The notes under the pieces: model-generated
Seen by the model: the letters and a program-made list of their open reading frames with translations, nothing else
Database searches by the model: none
Told to the model about the DNA's origin: nothing
Shown: positions 1-11,944 of the stretch, one piece after another
How the letters are laid out: each line of letters starts with the position of its first letter
Numbering within the stretch: position 1 is the stretch's first letter
Made by a program: the position numbers and the translations under genes
NCBI RefSeq assembly: GCF_001956585.1
Contig: NZ_MSRR01000004.1
Coordinates: 62,001-126,000 of the forward strand
Reading direction: 5' to 3'
Length of the DNA stretch: 64,000 nucleotides
Source of the DNA: Actinomyces naeslundii
GTDB lineage: Bacteria > Actinomycetota > Actinomycetes > Actinomycetales > Actinomycetaceae

Positions 1-190
1 GGCAGGCGGTGGTCAGGGAGGCGGCCAGTCCCAACCAGTGGCCCCAGGCGTTGGAGCGGCGGCCGGCCAGCAGCAGGAGCGCCGCCGAGACCGCGGGAAC
101 GGCGATGAGCAGCCAGGCCCAGGAGGCCAGGCCGGTGGCCTCGGCCACGGGCGTCACAACAGCGGGGGCGGTGACAGGAGCGGGAAGCAT
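1..190 (-). CDS. nuoL: NADH-quinone oxidoreductase subunit L, N-terminal fragment (cut by window edge)
   Basis: Only the first 63 codons are present; the gene runs off the left edge. The ATG at 190-188 gives a hydrophobic start that includes SWAWLLIAVPAVSAALLL, then a GRRSNAWGHWLG stretch. This resembles the beginning of actinobacterial NuoL, the large proton-pumping antiporter-like membrane subunit of complex I. It follows nuoK by only 17 bases, the canonical nuo order. The identity rests on this short stretch and its position. Confidence 0.8.
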   Translation of the reverse strand, partial: MLPAPVTAPAVVTPVAEATGLASWAWLLIAVPAVSAALLLLAGRRSNAWGHWLGLAASLTTAC

Positions 191-207
191 GTCGGTGGTC
201 TCTCCCC

Positions 208-513
208 TCAGTTCTTGAGCAGGTTCTCGTCGTCGACCGACGTGGACCTGCGGGTGCGGAAGATGGATACGACGATGCTCAGGCCCACCACGACCTCGGC
301 GGCGGCCACCACCATGACGAAGAAGGCAAAGACCTGGCCGGTGAGGTTGCCGTGGATCCGGGAGAAGGTCACCAGCACGAGGTTGACGGCATTGAGCATG
401 AGCTCAACGCCCATGAGCTCGATGATGGCGTTGCGGCGCAGCAGCACCGTGAGCGCCCCCAGGGTGAACAGCACCCCGGCCAGCACGATGTAGACGGTGA
501 TGGGGAGACTCAC
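208..513 (-). CDS. nuoK: NADH-quinone oxidoreductase subunit K
   Basis: A 101-residue protein, the usual NuoK length, with three predicted membrane helices. It carries the conserved acidic membrane residues of the family in [11 protein letters not shown] and the [15 protein letters not shown] helix. NuoK is a MrpC-like subunit of the complex I proton-translocating arm. Its ATG overlaps the nuoJ stop codon, so it is probably translationally coupled to nuoJ. The C-terminal tail ([16 protein letters not shown]) is short and cytoplasmic. The identification is secure. Confidence 0.96.
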   Translation of the reverse strand: MSLPITVYIVLAGVLFTLGALTVLLRRNAIIELMGVELMLNAVNLVLVTFSRIHGNLTGQVFAFFVMVVAAAEVVVGLSIVVSIFRTRRSTSVDDENLLKN

Positions 514-1508
514 TTCTCCTCCTTCTGCTCAGGGGCGGCCGAGTCGGCTGCATCGTCATCGCTGAGGACGGGCTGCTTGACGGCGGGCGCAGCGGCTCCG
601 GGCATGGCCAGCATGCCGGAGCGGCCGGTGTCCTGGGAGCCGGTCGCGCCGACGCCGCCAACGCTGTCCTGGCGGGAGACGATCTGACCGGAGCGCTGGG
701 CCAGTCCCATCTCCGGGGAGACGTCGGACAGCTCCAGGCCCTGGCCTCGGGCCCGCAGGACCCGGGGCACGGACTCCTCGACGGCCTCGCCGTCGGCACC
801 CAGCGCGGGGGCGGCGGCGGAGTTGGTGGAGGCGTAGACGCCGGGCATCGGCTTCTGTCCGGGGTGAACACCCTTGGAGGCGTAGTCCCGCATCTTGTTC
901 GCGGCGATGCGGCGCTGGCTGAGCCGGGCCCGGATCCGCTGACGGTGGGTGAGGGTCAGGGCTCCGACGGCGGCGACGATGAGCAGGATGGCGGTCAGCT
1001 CCATGGTGACGACGTGGTCGTTGTAGAGCGTGACGGCCAGAAGATCGGGGGCGGCCTTGGCGCCGTCACCGAGCCCGGCCGGCGTCGGGAAGACGGTGCG
1101 CCACACAGCGGCGGTCAGGACCCCGGCCAGGCCCAGTCCCAGCAGGATGAGGGCCGGCCATCGCATGACCGAGCCGGCCGCACCGACCGGCTCGTCACCG
1201 CCGACGCCCACGAGCATGATGACGAACAGCACGAGAGTCATGACAGCGCCGGTGTAGACCACGACCTGGGTGATGCCCATGAAGGGCGACTCGTTGACGA
1301 TGTAGAGGACGGCCAGCGAGATCATGATGCCGATCATGTTGATCGCGGCGGTCACGGCTCGCTTGGCGGTCAGGACGCCGATGCCGCAGGCCACGGTGAC
1401 CAGGGCGACGACGCCGAACACGATGGCCTCGCCCAGGCCCAGGTGGCCGTTTCCGGCCAGGGCCATGGGAACGGCAGAGACCTCACTGGGAAGCAGGAGG
1501 GCGTTCAT
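510..1508 (-). CDS. nuoJ: NADH-quinone oxidoreductase subunit J with long C-terminal tail
   Basis: A membrane subunit of complex I, 332 residues. Roughly residues 25-190 hold the five NuoJ helices, including the signature [19 protein letters not shown]. After about residue 190 comes a soluble, low-complexity tail of about 140 residues, rich in Ala, Gly, Ser and acidic residues, which is absent from the shorter enterobacterial protein. Extended NuoJ tails are, to my knowledge, common in actinobacteria; their role is unknown. The start ATG at 1508 overlaps the nuoI stop by four bases, so the two are coupled. Confidence 0.94.
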   Translation of the reverse strand: MNALLLPSEVSAVPMALAGNGHLGLGEAIVFGVVALVTVACGIGVLTAKRAVTAAINMIGIMISLAVLYIVNESPFMGITQVVVYTGAVMTLVLFVIMLVGVGGDEPVGAAGSVMRWPALILLGLGLAGVLTAAVWRTVFPTPAGLGDGAKAAPDLLAVTLYNDHVVTMELTAILLIVAAVGALTLTHRQRIRARLSQRRIAANKMRDYASKGVHPGQKPMPGVYASTNSAAAPALGADGEAVEESVPRVLRARGQGLELSDVSPEMGLAQRSGQIVSRQDSVGGVGATGSQDTGRSGMLAMPGAAAPAVKQPVLSDDDAADSAAPEQKEEK

Positions 1509-2215
1509 CGCACGGCCCCCTTCACGGTCTGCTTGGCGCCCCAGCCGGAGGCGGTGGGGGTGGCCTTGGCGCGGGCGCCGGCCAGGCTGGGGTCGTCGGG
1601 CCGCTGGGCGCGCACCCAGTCGATCTGGGCCTGGGTGGAACCGGTGACTCGCCCGCGGTAGTAGTCGCCGTCCTCGGTGCCCTCGACCATGGGGTGGGGG
1701 GCGGCGACGGCGCCCTCGGGAACCGGGGCCAGGAGGTCCTCCTTCTCGTAGATGAGGCCCTCGCGACCGGGGCCGACGAGCTCATCGAAGTCTGTGGACA
1801 TCGTCAGGGCCCGGGTGGGGCAGGCCTCGATGCACATGCCGCAGAAGATGCAGCGCAGGTAGTTGATCTGGTAGACGCGCCCGTAGCGCTCGCCGGGCGA
1901 GTACTGGGCGCCGGGCTCGTTGGAGGCGGCCTCGACGTAGATCGCGTCGGCGGGGCAGGCCCAGGCGCACAGCTCGCAGCCGATGCACTTCTCCAGGCCG
2001 TCGTCGTAGCGGTTGAGCTGGTGTCGGCCGTGGTAGCGGGGCATCACCTGGGGCGGCTCGAAGGGGTACTGCTCGGTGACCACCGGGCGGAACATCGAGG
2101 AGATGGTGACCCCGTAGCCGGCCACGGGCGCGAAGGCCCGGGCCAGGGCGGAGGGAGCGTCGCGCAGCCAGTCGTCGTGCTGGGAGCCCCGGGAACGGTT
2201 GGGGCGATCAGTCAT
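1505..2215 (-). CDS. nuoI: NADH-quinone oxidoreductase subunit I (two 4Fe-4S clusters)
   Basis: This 236-residue protein carries two ferredoxin-type motifs, [12 protein letters not shown] and [12 protein letters not shown], which bind clusters N6a and N6b and pass electrons towards NuoB. The open frame continues upstream inside nuoH. The ATG at 2215-2213 ([10 protein letters not shown]) is preferred because it sits at the nuoH stop and gives a normal family length. The C-terminal part (after about residue 170) is extended and ends in a basic stretch. It overlaps nuoH by eight bases. Confidence 0.95.
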   Translation of the reverse strand: MTDRPNRSRGSQHDDWLRDAPSALARAFAPVAGYGVTISSMFRPVVTEQYPFEPPQVMPRYHGRHQLNRYDDGLEKCIGCELCAWACPADAIYVEAASNEPGAQYSPGERYGRVYQINYLRCIFCGMCIEACPTRALTMSTDFDELVGPGREGLIYEKEDLLAPVPEGAVAAPHPMVEGTEDGDYYRGRVTGSTQAQIDWVRAQRPDDPSLAGARAKATPTASGWGAKQTVKGAVR

Positions 2216-3848
2216 CTTTTCCCTCCTGGGGTGCCTCAGTGGCCGTGTCTGTGCCCTTGTCGCTGGCCGCGTCGGCCTTGAGGCCAAGGGTGAAGGTGGG
2301 CAGGGCGGTGGCCGCGTCCGCACCGGGCCGGGTCGGGCCGGAGACCTCGTCGGGACCGGCCGAGTCCGGTGAGCCGGCAGAGGCCGCGGAGTCGGCGGAA
2401 CCGGTCTCATCGTCCTCGGAGTCGACGTCGTCCAGAAGACCGACGGCGGTCGCCGGACCGTCCTCGAAGCCGTCGGTCCCTGAGGCCGGGGAGGCACGGC
2501 GAGCGCGTGGCGAGGGCGGCAGGGACTGGCCCGGCAGCGGCGGGACGGGGAAGCCCTCGAGGAAGGCCACGTGGTCGTCGTCGGCGCTCATGACCTCGAC
2601 GTCGCCGGCCTCCTCGTCATACTCGTCATCGTCGTAGTCCTCGTATTCCTCGTAGAGCTCCTCCTCGTACTCCTTGTCGGGGATGAGGAAGAGGACGAAC
2701 ATGATGAGGCAGAAGACGACCGCCAGCGGCAGCAGCAGGGCCTGCACGGAGGCACCGGAGAAGGTGCGGAAGGCGCGCACGACCGCGACCAGCACGAACC
2801 ACACCAGGGAGACCGGGATGAGGACCTTCCAGCCCAGCTTCATGAAGTGGTCGTAACGGATGCGCACGAGGGTGCCCCGGGTCCAGATCATGAAGAACAT
2901 GACGGCCCAGACCTTGCCGATGAACCACAGCATCGGCCACCATCCGGAGTTGGCGCCCTCCCAGAACAGGCTGAGGATGGTGGAGCGCCAGCCGCCCAGG
3001 AACAGGGTGACGCACACGGCCGAGACGTTGAACATGTTGATGTACTCGGCCAGGAAGTACCAGGCGAACTTCATCGAGGAGTACTCGACCATGTGGCCGG
3101 CGACGAGCTCTCCCTCGGCCTCGGGCAGGTCGAAGGGGAGGCGGTTGACCTCACCGACCATGGAGATGACGTAGATGATGAAGCTGGGCAGCATCGCCAC
3201 GGCCCACCAGACGCGCTGCTGGGCGCTGACGATCCCGGAGGTGGACATGGTCCCCGAGGCCAGGAAGACCGTGAGGATGGACAGGCTCATGCTCAGCTCG
3301 TAGGAGATGACCTGTGCGGCGCTGCGCACGGCGCCGAAGAGCGGGTAGGTGGAGTGGCTGGACCAGCCGCCCAGGATGATGCCGTAGACGCCGAAGGCGG
3401 TGATGGCCAGGATGTAGAGGACCGCCACCGGGAAGTCGGTCAGCTGCAGGGGCGTGGAGTGGCCGAAGATGCTCACCTGCGGCCCGAAGGGGATGACCGC
3501 GTAGACCATGAAGGCGCTGAAGGCGGCGATGAGCGGGGCCAGGAGGTAGATGACCTTCTCAGCACCCTTGAGCCAGAAGTCCTCCTTCATGATGAGCTTG
3601 CCGGCGTCAGCGACCGCCTGGAGCAGCCCGAGCGGGCCGTTGACGTTGGGGCCCAGGCGGGTCTGCATGCGGGCCAGGCCGCGCCGCTCCACCCACAGCG
3701 CCATCATGACGCTGACGATGAGGAAGGCGACGATGAAGACGGCCTTGATGAGGGTCAGCCACCAGGTCTCGGCGGAGAAGTCGGCAACCACGCCCCCGTT
3801 GGAGACGGCGTCGTCGGCGGCGGCCTGAGCCGCGTAGATCGGGTTCAC
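2208..3848 (-). CDS. nuoH: NADH-quinone oxidoreductase subunit H with 155-residue acidic tail
   Basis: The membrane subunit that joins the hydrophilic arm to the pump and helps form the quinone chamber. Residues 1 to about 390 are a normal NuoH with eight or so helices and conserved stretches such as [17 protein letters not shown] and [13 protein letters not shown]. The GTG start at 3848 is chosen because GGAGGT lies just upstream and the codon forms a GTGA overlap with the nuoG stop. From residue 392 the protein gains a soluble tail of 155 residues. The tail starts with a Glu/Asp/Tyr cluster ([19 protein letters not shown]) and continues Pro- and Ser/Asp-rich. The tail is the odd part; the core is certain. 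Confidence 0.95.
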   Translation of the reverse strand: MNPIYAAQAAADDAVSNGGVVADFSAETWWLTLIKAVFIVAFLIVSVMMALWVERRGLARMQTRLGPNVNGPLGLLQAVADAGKLIMKEDFWLKGAEKVIYLLAPLIAAFSAFMVYAVIPFGPQVSIFGHSTPLQLTDFPVAVLYILAITAFGVYGIILGGWSSHSTYPLFGAVRSAAQVISYELSMSLSILTVFLASGTMSTSGIVSAQQRVWWAVAMLPSFIIYVISMVGEVNRLPFDLPEAEGELVAGHMVEYSSMKFAWYFLAEYINMFNVSAVCVTLFLGGWRSTILSLFWEGANSGWWPMLWFIGKVWAVMFFMIWTRGTLVRIRYDHFMKLGWKVLIPVSLVWFVLVAVVRAFRTFSGASVQALLLPLAVVFCLIMFVLFLIPDKEYEEELYEEYEDYDDDEYDEEAGDVEVMSADDDHVAFLEGFPVPPLPGQSLPPSPRARRASPASGTDGFEDGPATAVGLLDDVDSEDDETGSADSAASAGSPDSAGPDEVSGPTRPGADAATALPTFTLGLKADAASDKGTDTATEAPQEGKDD

Positions 3849-6589
3849 CTCAGTACCTCCGCTGCATGAGTCAGGGTGACCCGGGAGCCGTGACCGGCGC
3901 CCAGGGTCTGATGGACGGTGGATCCGGCCGAGCACTCGGGCAGCCACACGCTTCCGTCACTGACACCGCCGACGACGGCCGGCAGGGTGATCGAACCGGT
4001 GGCGGTTGACACGGTCACCTCCTCGCCTCCGGCGAGCGACAGGCGCCGCGCGAGGTCGACGCCCACCTTGGCGACGGGACGCAGGGCCGTGGCGGCCAGG
4101 AAGGGCTCGCCGTCCTGGAGGCGTCCGGCGTCGAGCATGGGCTTGTGGGTGGTCAGGAGCGCCTCCACACCGCCGCCGACGGACACCTCGGCGCCGGTCA
4201 CCGGGGCGCGCCCGAAGGCGACCGGCATGCGCTGCCCGCGCCACAGGCCCAGGGCGGCGAGCTGATCGTGCAGCGTGACCAGGTCGTCGACCTGGAGGTC
4301 GACGCCCATCTCGTCGGCGAGCATCCCCAGGACCTGGCGGTCGGTGCGGGCCCGCGAGACGTGTGCCTGGCCGAAGGGGCGCACGCGCCCCTCCCAGTTG
4401 ACGAAGGTGCCGTTCTTCTCCACGGCCGGGGCCACGGGAAGGACGACGTCGGCGTGCTCGCTGACCTCGCTGCGACGCACCTCGAGCTGGACGGTGAAGC
4501 CGCTGGCGGCCAGGGCCGCGCGGGCCAGACCCGGGTCGGGGAAGTCGCGCAGGTCGATGCCGCCGACGACGGCGCCGCCCAGGGTCCCGTCCAGGAGGGC
4601 GGAGAGGATCCCGGTGGTGTCACGGCCCAGCGACGTGGGCAGGCCGTGCTCGGGGCCCATGTTCCAGGCCCGCTCGACCTGGGCACGGGCCTCGGGGTCG
4701 CTCACGGGGCGACCGCCGGGCAGGAGGCCGGGCAGCAGGCCCGCCTCGATGCCGCCGCGCTCGCCGCTGCGACGCGGGACCCAGGCCAGGTGGGCACCGG
4801 TGGCCGTGGCCAGGGCGTCCACGACGCTCAGCAGACCGGGAACGCGGGCGGCGCGCTCACCGACGAGGATGGTGGCGCCGTCGGCGCGCAGGGCCTCGAC
4901 GAGGTCGGGGTGGGTCTGGCTGAGGTGGGCGACGACGCGGGCCTCCTCACCGGGCGGGGTGAGGATGGCCTGGGCGGAGAGCTTGCGGCTGCCGGCGCTC
5001 AGGCAGGTGGTCACCGTGGCCACCTTGACGCCGCCGGCGCGCACGCCCTTGCGCAGGCGCAGGAACAGTGAGCCGCACTCGTCCTCGGGCTCCAGGCCCA
5101 GGAGCAGGACCTGGCCAGCCCTCTCCAGGTGGCGGTAGGTGACGGCGCCCAGGCCGGTTCCGGCCACTCGGGCGGCCAGGAAGGTGTCCTCCTCCAGGCT
5201 GTGGGCGCGCACGCGCTGGTCGATGTCGTTGGTACCCAGGACGGTACGGGCGAAACGGGACCAGGACCAGGCATCCTCCAGGGTGAGGCGGCCGCCGGGC
5301 AGGAGCCCCACTCCCCCGTCGGAGGCGGCGCGCGCCAGTCCCTGGGCGGCGACGTCCAGGGCGTCGGACCAGGAGGTGGAGACGAGCTCACCGGTCTCCT
5401 CGTCGCGCACGAGCGGCACGGTGAGGCGGTCGGGCTGGGAGGACCAGGTGAAGGCGAAGCGGTCCTTGTCGGTGATCCACTCCTCGTTGACCTCGGGGTC
5501 GTTGCCGGCCAGGTGGCGCAGGACGACGCCGCGGCGCATGTCGACGCGGATGGCCGAGCCGGAGGCGTCGTGCTCGGTGACGGAGTCGGTGGAGACCAGG
5601 TCCATGGGGCGGGCCCGGAAGCGGTACTTCGCGGAGGTCAGGGCGCCCACGGGGCAGATCTGGATGATGTTGCCGGAGAAATAGGAGGCGAAAGGCCTCC
5701 CGGAGGCGTCCAGGTCCTCGCGGCCGGCGCCCAGGTCGGGGCCGTAGTCCGTGCCGTCGGAGGCGCCGGGCTCGCCGCCGGGGCCAGTGAGGTCGCCCAG
5801 GGCGCTCAGGGACGGCACCCCGCGGATCGTCTGGAGGTCGGCATCCATCGACTGCTCGGCCGAGCCGGTGGCGAAGTCCAGGACGCGGGCATCGAAGCGC
5901 CCGATCTGCTCGGAGTACAGGCCGCCGGCGTGCTCGGGGTTGCCGTCCATGTCGTAGGAGGGGTGACCGCCGCCGCGTCCCTGGAGGGCGATGAAGGGGT
6001 CGCCGGGGATCTGGTCGGCGAAGCGCACGCAGCGCTGGCACAGGATGCAGCGGTCGCGGTCCAGCAGGATGTTGCTGGTCAGACGCAGCGGCTTGGGGAA
6101 GGTGCGCTTGACGTCGGTGAAGCGGGTGGCCGACTGCGCGCCGGAGGCCATGAGCTCCAGGGCCTGGTTCTGCAGGGGGCACTCACCGCCCTTGTCGCAC
6201 ACGGGGCAGTCCAGCGGGTGGTTGATGAGGAGGAACTCCATGGTGCCGGCCTGGGCCTTGGCCGCGACCTCACTGGTGGCCTGGGTGGAGATCTCCATGC
6301 CCTCCATGGCGGTCATGGCGCAGGAGGGCTGCGGCTTGGGCATGGGCCGCACGACGCCGTCGCGCCCCGGCATGGCCACCTCCACCAGGCACTGGCGGCA
6401 GTTGGCCGACGGCGCGAGCAGCGGGTGGTCGCAGAAGCGCGGGATGCGCACGCCCACCTGCTCGGCGGCGCGGATGAGGAGGGTCCCCTTCTCCACCTCG
6501 ACGGGAAGCCCGTCGATGGTCATGTGGACCATCTCGGGTGCCGGCGGCGCAGCCGGTGCGGAGCTCTTAGTGGTCGTCTCAGCAGTCAT
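3845..6589 (-). CDS. nuoG: NADH-quinone oxidoreductase subunit G
   Basis: The 914-residue iron-sulfur subunit of the complex I electron-input arm. Visible ligands are C53, C64, C67 and C90 for the 2Fe-2S cluster; H124, C128, C131 and C137 for the His-Cys3 4Fe-4S cluster; and C181, C184, C187 with the later QICPVGAL cysteine for a further 4Fe-4S cluster. The remainder is the molybdopterin-oxidoreductase-like domain, which in NuoG is structural and not catalytic. The N-terminal 20 residues are Ala/Pro/Thr-rich. It lies between nuoF (three-base gap) and nuoH (GTGA overlap). Confidence 0.96.
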   Translation of the reverse strand: MTAETTTKSSAPAAPPAPEMVHMTIDGLPVEVEKGTLLIRAAEQVGVRIPRFCDHPLLAPSANCRQCLVEVAMPGRDGVVRPMPKPQPSCAMTAMEGMEISTQATSEVAAKAQAGTMEFLLINHPLDCPVCDKGGECPLQNQALELMASGAQSATRFTDVKRTFPKPLRLTSNILLDRDRCILCQRCVRFADQIPGDPFIALQGRGGGHPSYDMDGNPEHAGGLYSEQIGRFDARVLDFATGSAEQSMDADLQTIRGVPSLSALGDLTGPGGEPGASDGTDYGPDLGAGREDLDASGRPFASYFSGNIIQICPVGALTSAKYRFRARPMDLVSTDSVTEHDASGSAIRVDMRRGVVLRHLAGNDPEVNEEWITDKDRFAFTWSSQPDRLTVPLVRDEETGELVSTSWSDALDVAAQGLARAASDGGVGLLPGGRLTLEDAWSWSRFARTVLGTNDIDQRVRAHSLEEDTFLAARVAGTGLGAVTYRHLERAGQVLLLGLEPEDECGSLFLRLRKGVRAGGVKVATVTTCLSAGSRKLSAQAILTPPGEEARVVAHLSQTHPDLVEALRADGATILVGERAARVPGLLSVVDALATATGAHLAWVPRRSGERGGIEAGLLPGLLPGGRPVSDPEARAQVERAWNMGPEHGLPTSLGRDTTGILSALLDGTLGGAVVGGIDLRDFPDPGLARAALAASGFTVQLEVRRSEVSEHADVVLPVAPAVEKNGTFVNWEGRVRPFGQAHVSRARTDRQVLGMLADEMGVDLQVDDLVTLHDQLAALGLWRGQRMPVAFGRAPVTGAEVSVGGGVEALLTTHKPMLDAGRLQDGEPFLAATALRPVAKVGVDLARRLSLAGGEEVTVSTATGSITLPAVVGGVSDGSVWLPECSAGSTVHQTLGAGHGSRVTLTHAAEVLR

Positions 6590-6592
6590 GGC

Positions 6593-7914
<1,322 letters not shown>

Positions 7915-7918
<4 letters not shown>

Positions 7919-8715
7919 TTGCTCTCCTCCTTCGGCGCGGTCCAACCCTGCTCGCGGGCGATGCGCAGGCCTCGCAGGGTCGGCTCACCGGGGCCGTGGC
8001 CCTCGTCGGTGCGCCCGTCCTCGAATCCGGCCAGCAGACGCTCGTTCTCGCGGAAGGTGGGCACGGTCTCGGGGCCACGGGTGGGGGTGACGTCCTCGCC
8101 GCGCTCGAGGGCCTTGATCATGGCGACGGCGGAGTCGGGGGTCTGGTTGTCGAAGAACTCCCAGTTGACCATGACGACGGGGGCGTAGTCGCAGGCGGCG
8201 TTGCACTCGACGCGCTCGAGGCTGATGGTGCCGTCCTCGCTGGTCTCCTCGGCGCCCAGGCCCGTGTGCTCGGTGACGGCCGACCAGATCTCGTCACCGC
8301 CCATGACGGCGCACAGGGCGTTGGTGCACACGCCCACGTGATAGGTGCCGGCAGGGTGACGGCGGAACTGGCTGTAGAAGGTGGCCACGGCGCTGACCTC
8401 GGCGCGCTCCAGGCCCAGCCGAGCGGCGCACAGGGCGATGCCGGCCGGTGACACGTAGCCGTCCACGGACTGGACGAGGTGGAGCATCGGGATGAGGGCG
8501 CTGCGCTCCTTGCCCGCCGGGTAGCGGGCGATGATCCGCTCGATGTCGACCTGGAGGCCCTGGGCGACGTCGGGGCTGTAGCCGGCGGCGACGGCGGCGG
8601 CCGCCACGGTGCCCACCGGGCCGACCGCGCTGACGGTGGCGATCGTCTCCACGGCGGGGTTGACGGCCGGCGCGGCCGAGCCGGCCGGGTTGACTGCGTT
8701 CTCGGTGGTGCTCAT
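7915..8715 (-). CDS. nuoE: NADH-quinone oxidoreductase subunit E (2Fe-2S)
   Basis: A 266-residue thioredoxin-fold 2Fe-2S subunit that partners NuoF. Four ligand cysteines are visible in GVCTNALCAVMGG and VECNAACDYAP. The first 60 or so residues are an Ala/Val/Pro-rich extension, and the C-terminal 50 residues also exceed the compact NuoE core. The ATG at 8715 forms a TGATG junction with nuoD, implying reinitiation. Confidence 0.95.
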
Positions 8716-10103
8716 CAGCGGTCCACGCCTCCCAGGACGGGGTCGATGGAGGCCAGGGTGGGCACGAGGTCGGCGATCATGCCGCCCTCGCCCATCAGGG
8801 CCAGCGACTGCAGGTTGGAGAAGGAGGGGTCGCGGAAGTGGACCCGGTAGGGGCGGGTGCCGCCGTCGGAGACGGCGTGGATGCCCAGGACCCCCTTGGC
8901 GTGCTCGACGGTCTGGTAGACCTGCCCGGCGGGGACCCGGAAGCCCTGGGTCACCAGCTTGAAGTGGTGGATGAGGGACTCCATGGACGAGCCCATGATC
9001 TCGCGCACGTGCTCCAGGGACTGGCCCTGGCCGTCGGTGGCGATCGCCATGCGGGCGGGCCAGGCGATGGTCGGGTCGGCCACCATCGTCGTGTTGGAGG
9101 GGTCGTCGCCGCGGGAGGAGATCTCGTCGAGCCGGTCCAGGCACTGCGAGACGATCTTGAGCGACTCATAGCACTCGTCAAGCCGGATACGCAGGCGGTT
9201 GTAGCAGTCGGAGACCTTGTAGGTGGGCACCCGGAAGTCGTAGGTCTCGTAGCCGCAGTAGGGCTTGGTGCGCCGCAGGTCCAGCGGGTAGCCGGCCGAG
9301 CGCAGGCACGGCCCGGTCAGGCCCAGGGCGAGGGCGCCGGCCAGGCTGATCTCGCCCACGCCGATGAAACGGGACTTGAGGATCGGGTTCTCCATGAGGA
9401 GGAGCTCGAGCTCGTGGATGTCGTTCTTGATGTCGGGCATGACCGAGCGCACGAAGTCGGTGAAGCCTTCGGGGAGGTCCTGGGCCAGACCGCCGGGGCG
9501 GACGTAGGCGTGGTTCATGCGCAGCCCGGAGACCATCTCGAAGGCCTTGAGGATGTTCTCACGGCAGCGGAAGGCGATGGTCATGAGCGTGGTGCCGCCC
9601 ATCTCGTTACCGCCACTTCCCACGGCCACGGCGTGAGAGGCGATGCGGTTGAGCTCCATGAGCAGCACGCGGGTAACGGTGGCCTTCTCGGGGACGTCAT
9701 CGGTGATGCCCAGAAGCTTCTCGACGGCGAGCGCGTAGCCGACCTCCTGGAAGAAGGGGGCCACGTAGTCCATGCGGGTCACGAAGGTCTCGCCCTGGAC
9801 CCAGGTGCGGTACTCCATGTTCTTCTCGATACCGGTGTGCAGGTAGCCGGTACCAACGCGGACCTCGGTGACGACCTCGCCGTCGGCCTCCAGGACCAGG
9901 CGCAGCACGCCGTGGGTGGAGGGGTGGACCGGTCCCATGTTGAGGACGATCCGGTCGTTGCGCAGGCGGTCGGCCTCGTCGCGCTCGGCGATCCGGGCGA
10001 CGACGTCGTCCCAGTCCCCACCGCTGACGGTGAACTGCTCGGCGCCGGCGGACAGGTCCTCCGTGGCGGGGCCGGAGGCGCGGAAGGTGCGGGTGGTGCT
10101 CAT
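8715..10103 (-). CDS. nuoD: NADH-quinone oxidoreductase subunit D (49-kDa type)
   Basis: A 462-residue quinone-chamber subunit related to the large subunit of NiFe hydrogenases. Conserved stretches include [20 protein letters not shown] and [16 protein letters not shown], which line the quinone site with NuoB. The ATG at 10103 forms a TGATG junction with nuoC; nuoC and nuoD are separate genes here, not fused as in enterobacteria. The open frame upstream of this ATG lies inside nuoC and is discounted. Confidence 0.96.
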   Translation of the reverse strand: MSTTRTFRASGPATEDLSAGAEQFTVSGGDWDDVVARIAERDEADRLRNDRIVLNMGPVHPSTHGVLRLVLEADGEVVTEVRVGTGYLHTGIEKNMEYRTWVQGETFVTRMDYVAPFFQEVGYALAVEKLLGITDDVPEKATVTRVLLMELNRIASHAVAVGSGGNEMGGTTLMTIAFRCRENILKAFEMVSGLRMNHAYVRPGGLAQDLPEGFTDFVRSVMPDIKNDIHELELLLMENPILKSRFIGVGEISLAGALALGLTGPCLRSAGYPLDLRRTKPYCGYETYDFRVPTYKVSDCYNRLRIRLDECYESLKIVSQCLDRLDEISSRGDDPSNTTMVADPTIAWPARMAIATDGQGQSLEHVREIMGSSMESLIHHFKLVTQGFRVPAGQVYQTVEHAKGVLGIHAVSDGGTRPYRVHFRDPSFSNLQSLALMGEGGMIADLVPTLASIDPVLGGVDR

Positions 10104-10882
10104 CAGCGGTAGGACCTCCGGGTGTCGGCGGGCGGGGTCTGGGCGCCCTTGTACTCGACGGGGATGCCGCCCAGCGGGTAGTCCTTGCGCTGGGGGTGGC
10201 CCACCCAGTCGTCGGGCATGGCGGTGCGGGTCAGGTGGGGGTGACCGTCGAAGACGATGCCCATGAGGTCCCAGGTCTCCCGCTCGTGCCAGTCGTTGCC
10301 GGGGTAGACCGAGACGATGGAGGGCACGTGCGGGTCGGTCTCGGGGCAGGCGACCTGGAGGCGCAGCTGGCGCCCGCCGTGGGTCAGGCTCATGAGCTCG
10401 ATGCAGGCGTGCAGCTCGCGGCCGGCCAGCTGGGGGTAGTGGACGCCGCTGACGCCCAGGCACAGCTCGAAGCGCAGGTCCTGGTCGTCGCGCAGGGGCC
10501 GCACGACGTCGAGCAGGTGCTCGCGGGCGATGAACAGGGTGAGCTCGTCATGCTCGATGACGACCTTCTCGATGGCGGCGGCAGGGTCGAGGCCGGCGTC
10601 CTGAAGGTCCTCGATGAGGGCGTCGACGACGCCGTCGAACCAGCCGCCGTAGGGACGCACGGCGGCCGGGGCGAGGGTGACGACGCTGCGGTGCTCGCCG
10701 TAGCCGGTGGTGTCACCGGCGTCGGAGGCGCCGAACTGGCCGGTGGGCGCGGCGATGACCTCCAGACGCAGCTCTGGGCGCACGGGGGTGCCGGCGACCT
10801 CGGGCACGGCGGGGACCGCCGGGACCTCGGGGATCTCGGGCAGGGCGTCGGAGCCGTTCGCCGGAGCGTTCTTCTCACTCAT
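10103..10882 (-). CDS. nuoC: NADH-quinone oxidoreductase subunit C (30-kDa type)
   Basis: A 259-residue hydrophilic complex I subunit. The C-terminal half holds the family signature, including [19 protein letters not shown] followed by RKDYPLGG. The first 35 or so residues are an unusual Pro/Glu/Val-rich lead ([17 protein letters not shown]) that looks disordered. It overlaps nuoB by four bases (ATGA). It packs against NuoD and NuoI in known complex I structures. Confidence 0.95.
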   Translation of the reverse strand: MSEKNAPANGSDALPEIPEVPAVPAVPEVAGTPVRPELRLEVIAAPTGQFGASDAGDTTGYGEHRSVVTLAPAAVRPYGGWFDGVVDALIEDLQDAGLDPAAAIEKVVIEHDELTLFIAREHLLDVVRPLRDDQDLRFELCLGVSGVHYPQLAGRELHACIELMSLTHGGRQLRLQVACPETDPHVPSIVSVYPGNDWHERETWDLMGIVFDGHPHLTRTAMPDDWVGHPQRKDYPLGGIPVEYKGAQTPPADTRRSYR

Positions 10883-11502
10883 GCCAGCAGGCCCTTCATC
10901 TCATGGGTGGGGGTGGCGGACAGGGCGGCGGCCTCGACGGCGCGGGCGATCTCCTCGCGGTGCTTGAACAGCGGCTTCTTCTCGATCTGGCGGGTGAGCT
11001 CGAGCATGGCATTGAGGAGCATCTCGGGGCGGGGCGGGCAGCCGGGCAGGTAGATGTCCACCGGGACGATGTGGTCGCAGCCCTGGACGACGGCGTAGTT
11101 GTTGAAGATGCCCCCGGAGGAGGCGCAGGCGCCCATGGAGATGACCCACTTGGGCTCGGGCATGGAGTCGTAGACGTTGCGCACGATCGGGGCCATCTTG
11201 TGGGAGACGCGGCCCGAGACGATCATGACGTCGGCGTGGCGCGGGGAGGCGCGGAAGACCTCCCACCCGAAGCGGGCCATGTCGAAGCGGGGGGTGCCGG
11301 CCGCCATCATCTCGATGGCGCAGCAGGCCAGCCCCATGGTGACGGGCCACATGGAGCGGGCCTGGGCCAGGCCCGCAAGCTTCTCGACGGTGGTCAGCAG
11401 GAAGCCGGGGCTGTCCACCTCGGCGGCAGCGGCCGCGTAGGGGTCGTTGCGCTTGGAGGGGATGGACGCCATGAAGGCGTTGTGCTTTTTCATGCTCTTC
11501 AC
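10879..11502 (-). CDS. nuoB: NADH-quinone oxidoreductase subunit B (cluster N2)
   Basis: A 207-residue subunit that binds the terminal 4Fe-4S cluster N2, which reduces quinone. The adjacent cysteines in [10 protein letters not shown] and the later cysteines in GACASSGG and LPGCPPRPE are all present. The start is taken as the GTG at 11502 because AAGGAG (11512-11517 on the complement) is correctly spaced to it. Internal ATGs at 11493 and about 11472 are alternatives. A gap of about 80 bases separates it from nuoA, the only real gap inside the operon. Confidence 0.96.
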   Translation of the reverse strand: MKSMKKHNAFMASIPSKRNDPYAAAAAEVDSPGFLLTTVEKLAGLAQARSMWPVTMGLACCAIEMMAAGTPRFDMARFGWEVFRASPRHADVMIVSGRVSHKMAPIVRNVYDSMPEPKWVISMGACASSGGIFNNYAVVQGCDHIVPVDIYLPGCPPRPEMLLNAMLELTRQIEKKPLFKHREEIARAVEAAALSATPTHEMKGLLA

Positions 11503-11584
11503 TGCTGTGTTCTCCTTGAGATCGTCAGGGCCGCGTGCCGCCCGTGGGTCCCGTTGTTGGTGCCTCGTGCTCGATCCGTGCGTC

Positions 11585-11944
11585 TCAGTCCCAGTCCAGC
11601 CCGCCGCGGCGCCACTCCAGGATGTAAGGCACGGTGATGAGGCCGATGAACAGGACGGCGGCGCCCAGTCCGAAGAACCCCAGGCGTCCGAAGGCCGTGG
11701 CCCAGGGGTAGAGGAAGACCACCTCGACGTCGAAGATGATGAAGGTCATGCCCACCAGGTAGAAGGAGACGGGGAAGCGCCCGTGCTCGGTGTTGGCGGG
11801 AGTGGGGTCGATGCCGCACTCGTAGTTGGCGACCTTGACCCGGTTGCGCCGGGTGGGGCTGACGATGGCGCTCAGGGCCAGGCCGCCGACGGCGACCACG
11901 AGGGCCAGCGCGGCCATGATGAGCAGGGAGGCGTAGGGGTTCAT
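11585..11944 (-). CDS. nuoA: NADH-quinone oxidoreductase subunit A
   Basis: A 119-residue, three-helix membrane subunit with the family stretch [10 protein letters not shown] and the helix [20 protein letters not shown]. The ATG at 11944 overlaps the stop of the upstream flavin reductase gene (ATGA), so translation of complex I begins directly from the end of a menaquinone-modifying enzyme. A longer in-frame extension upstream lies within that gene and is rejected. Confidence 0.95.
   Translation of the reverse strand: MNPYASLLIMAALALVVAVGGLALSAIVSPTRRNRVKVANYECGIDPTPANTEHGRFPVSFYLVGMTFIIFDVEVVFLYPWATAFGRLGFFGLGAAVLFIGLITVPYILEWRRGGLDWD

Noticed and set aside
2571-3869. Plus-strand open frame of about 430 codons opposite nuoH
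   Set aside because: Antisense to a conserved membrane protein; low-complexity His/Glu/Asp-rich translation without a recognisable fold.
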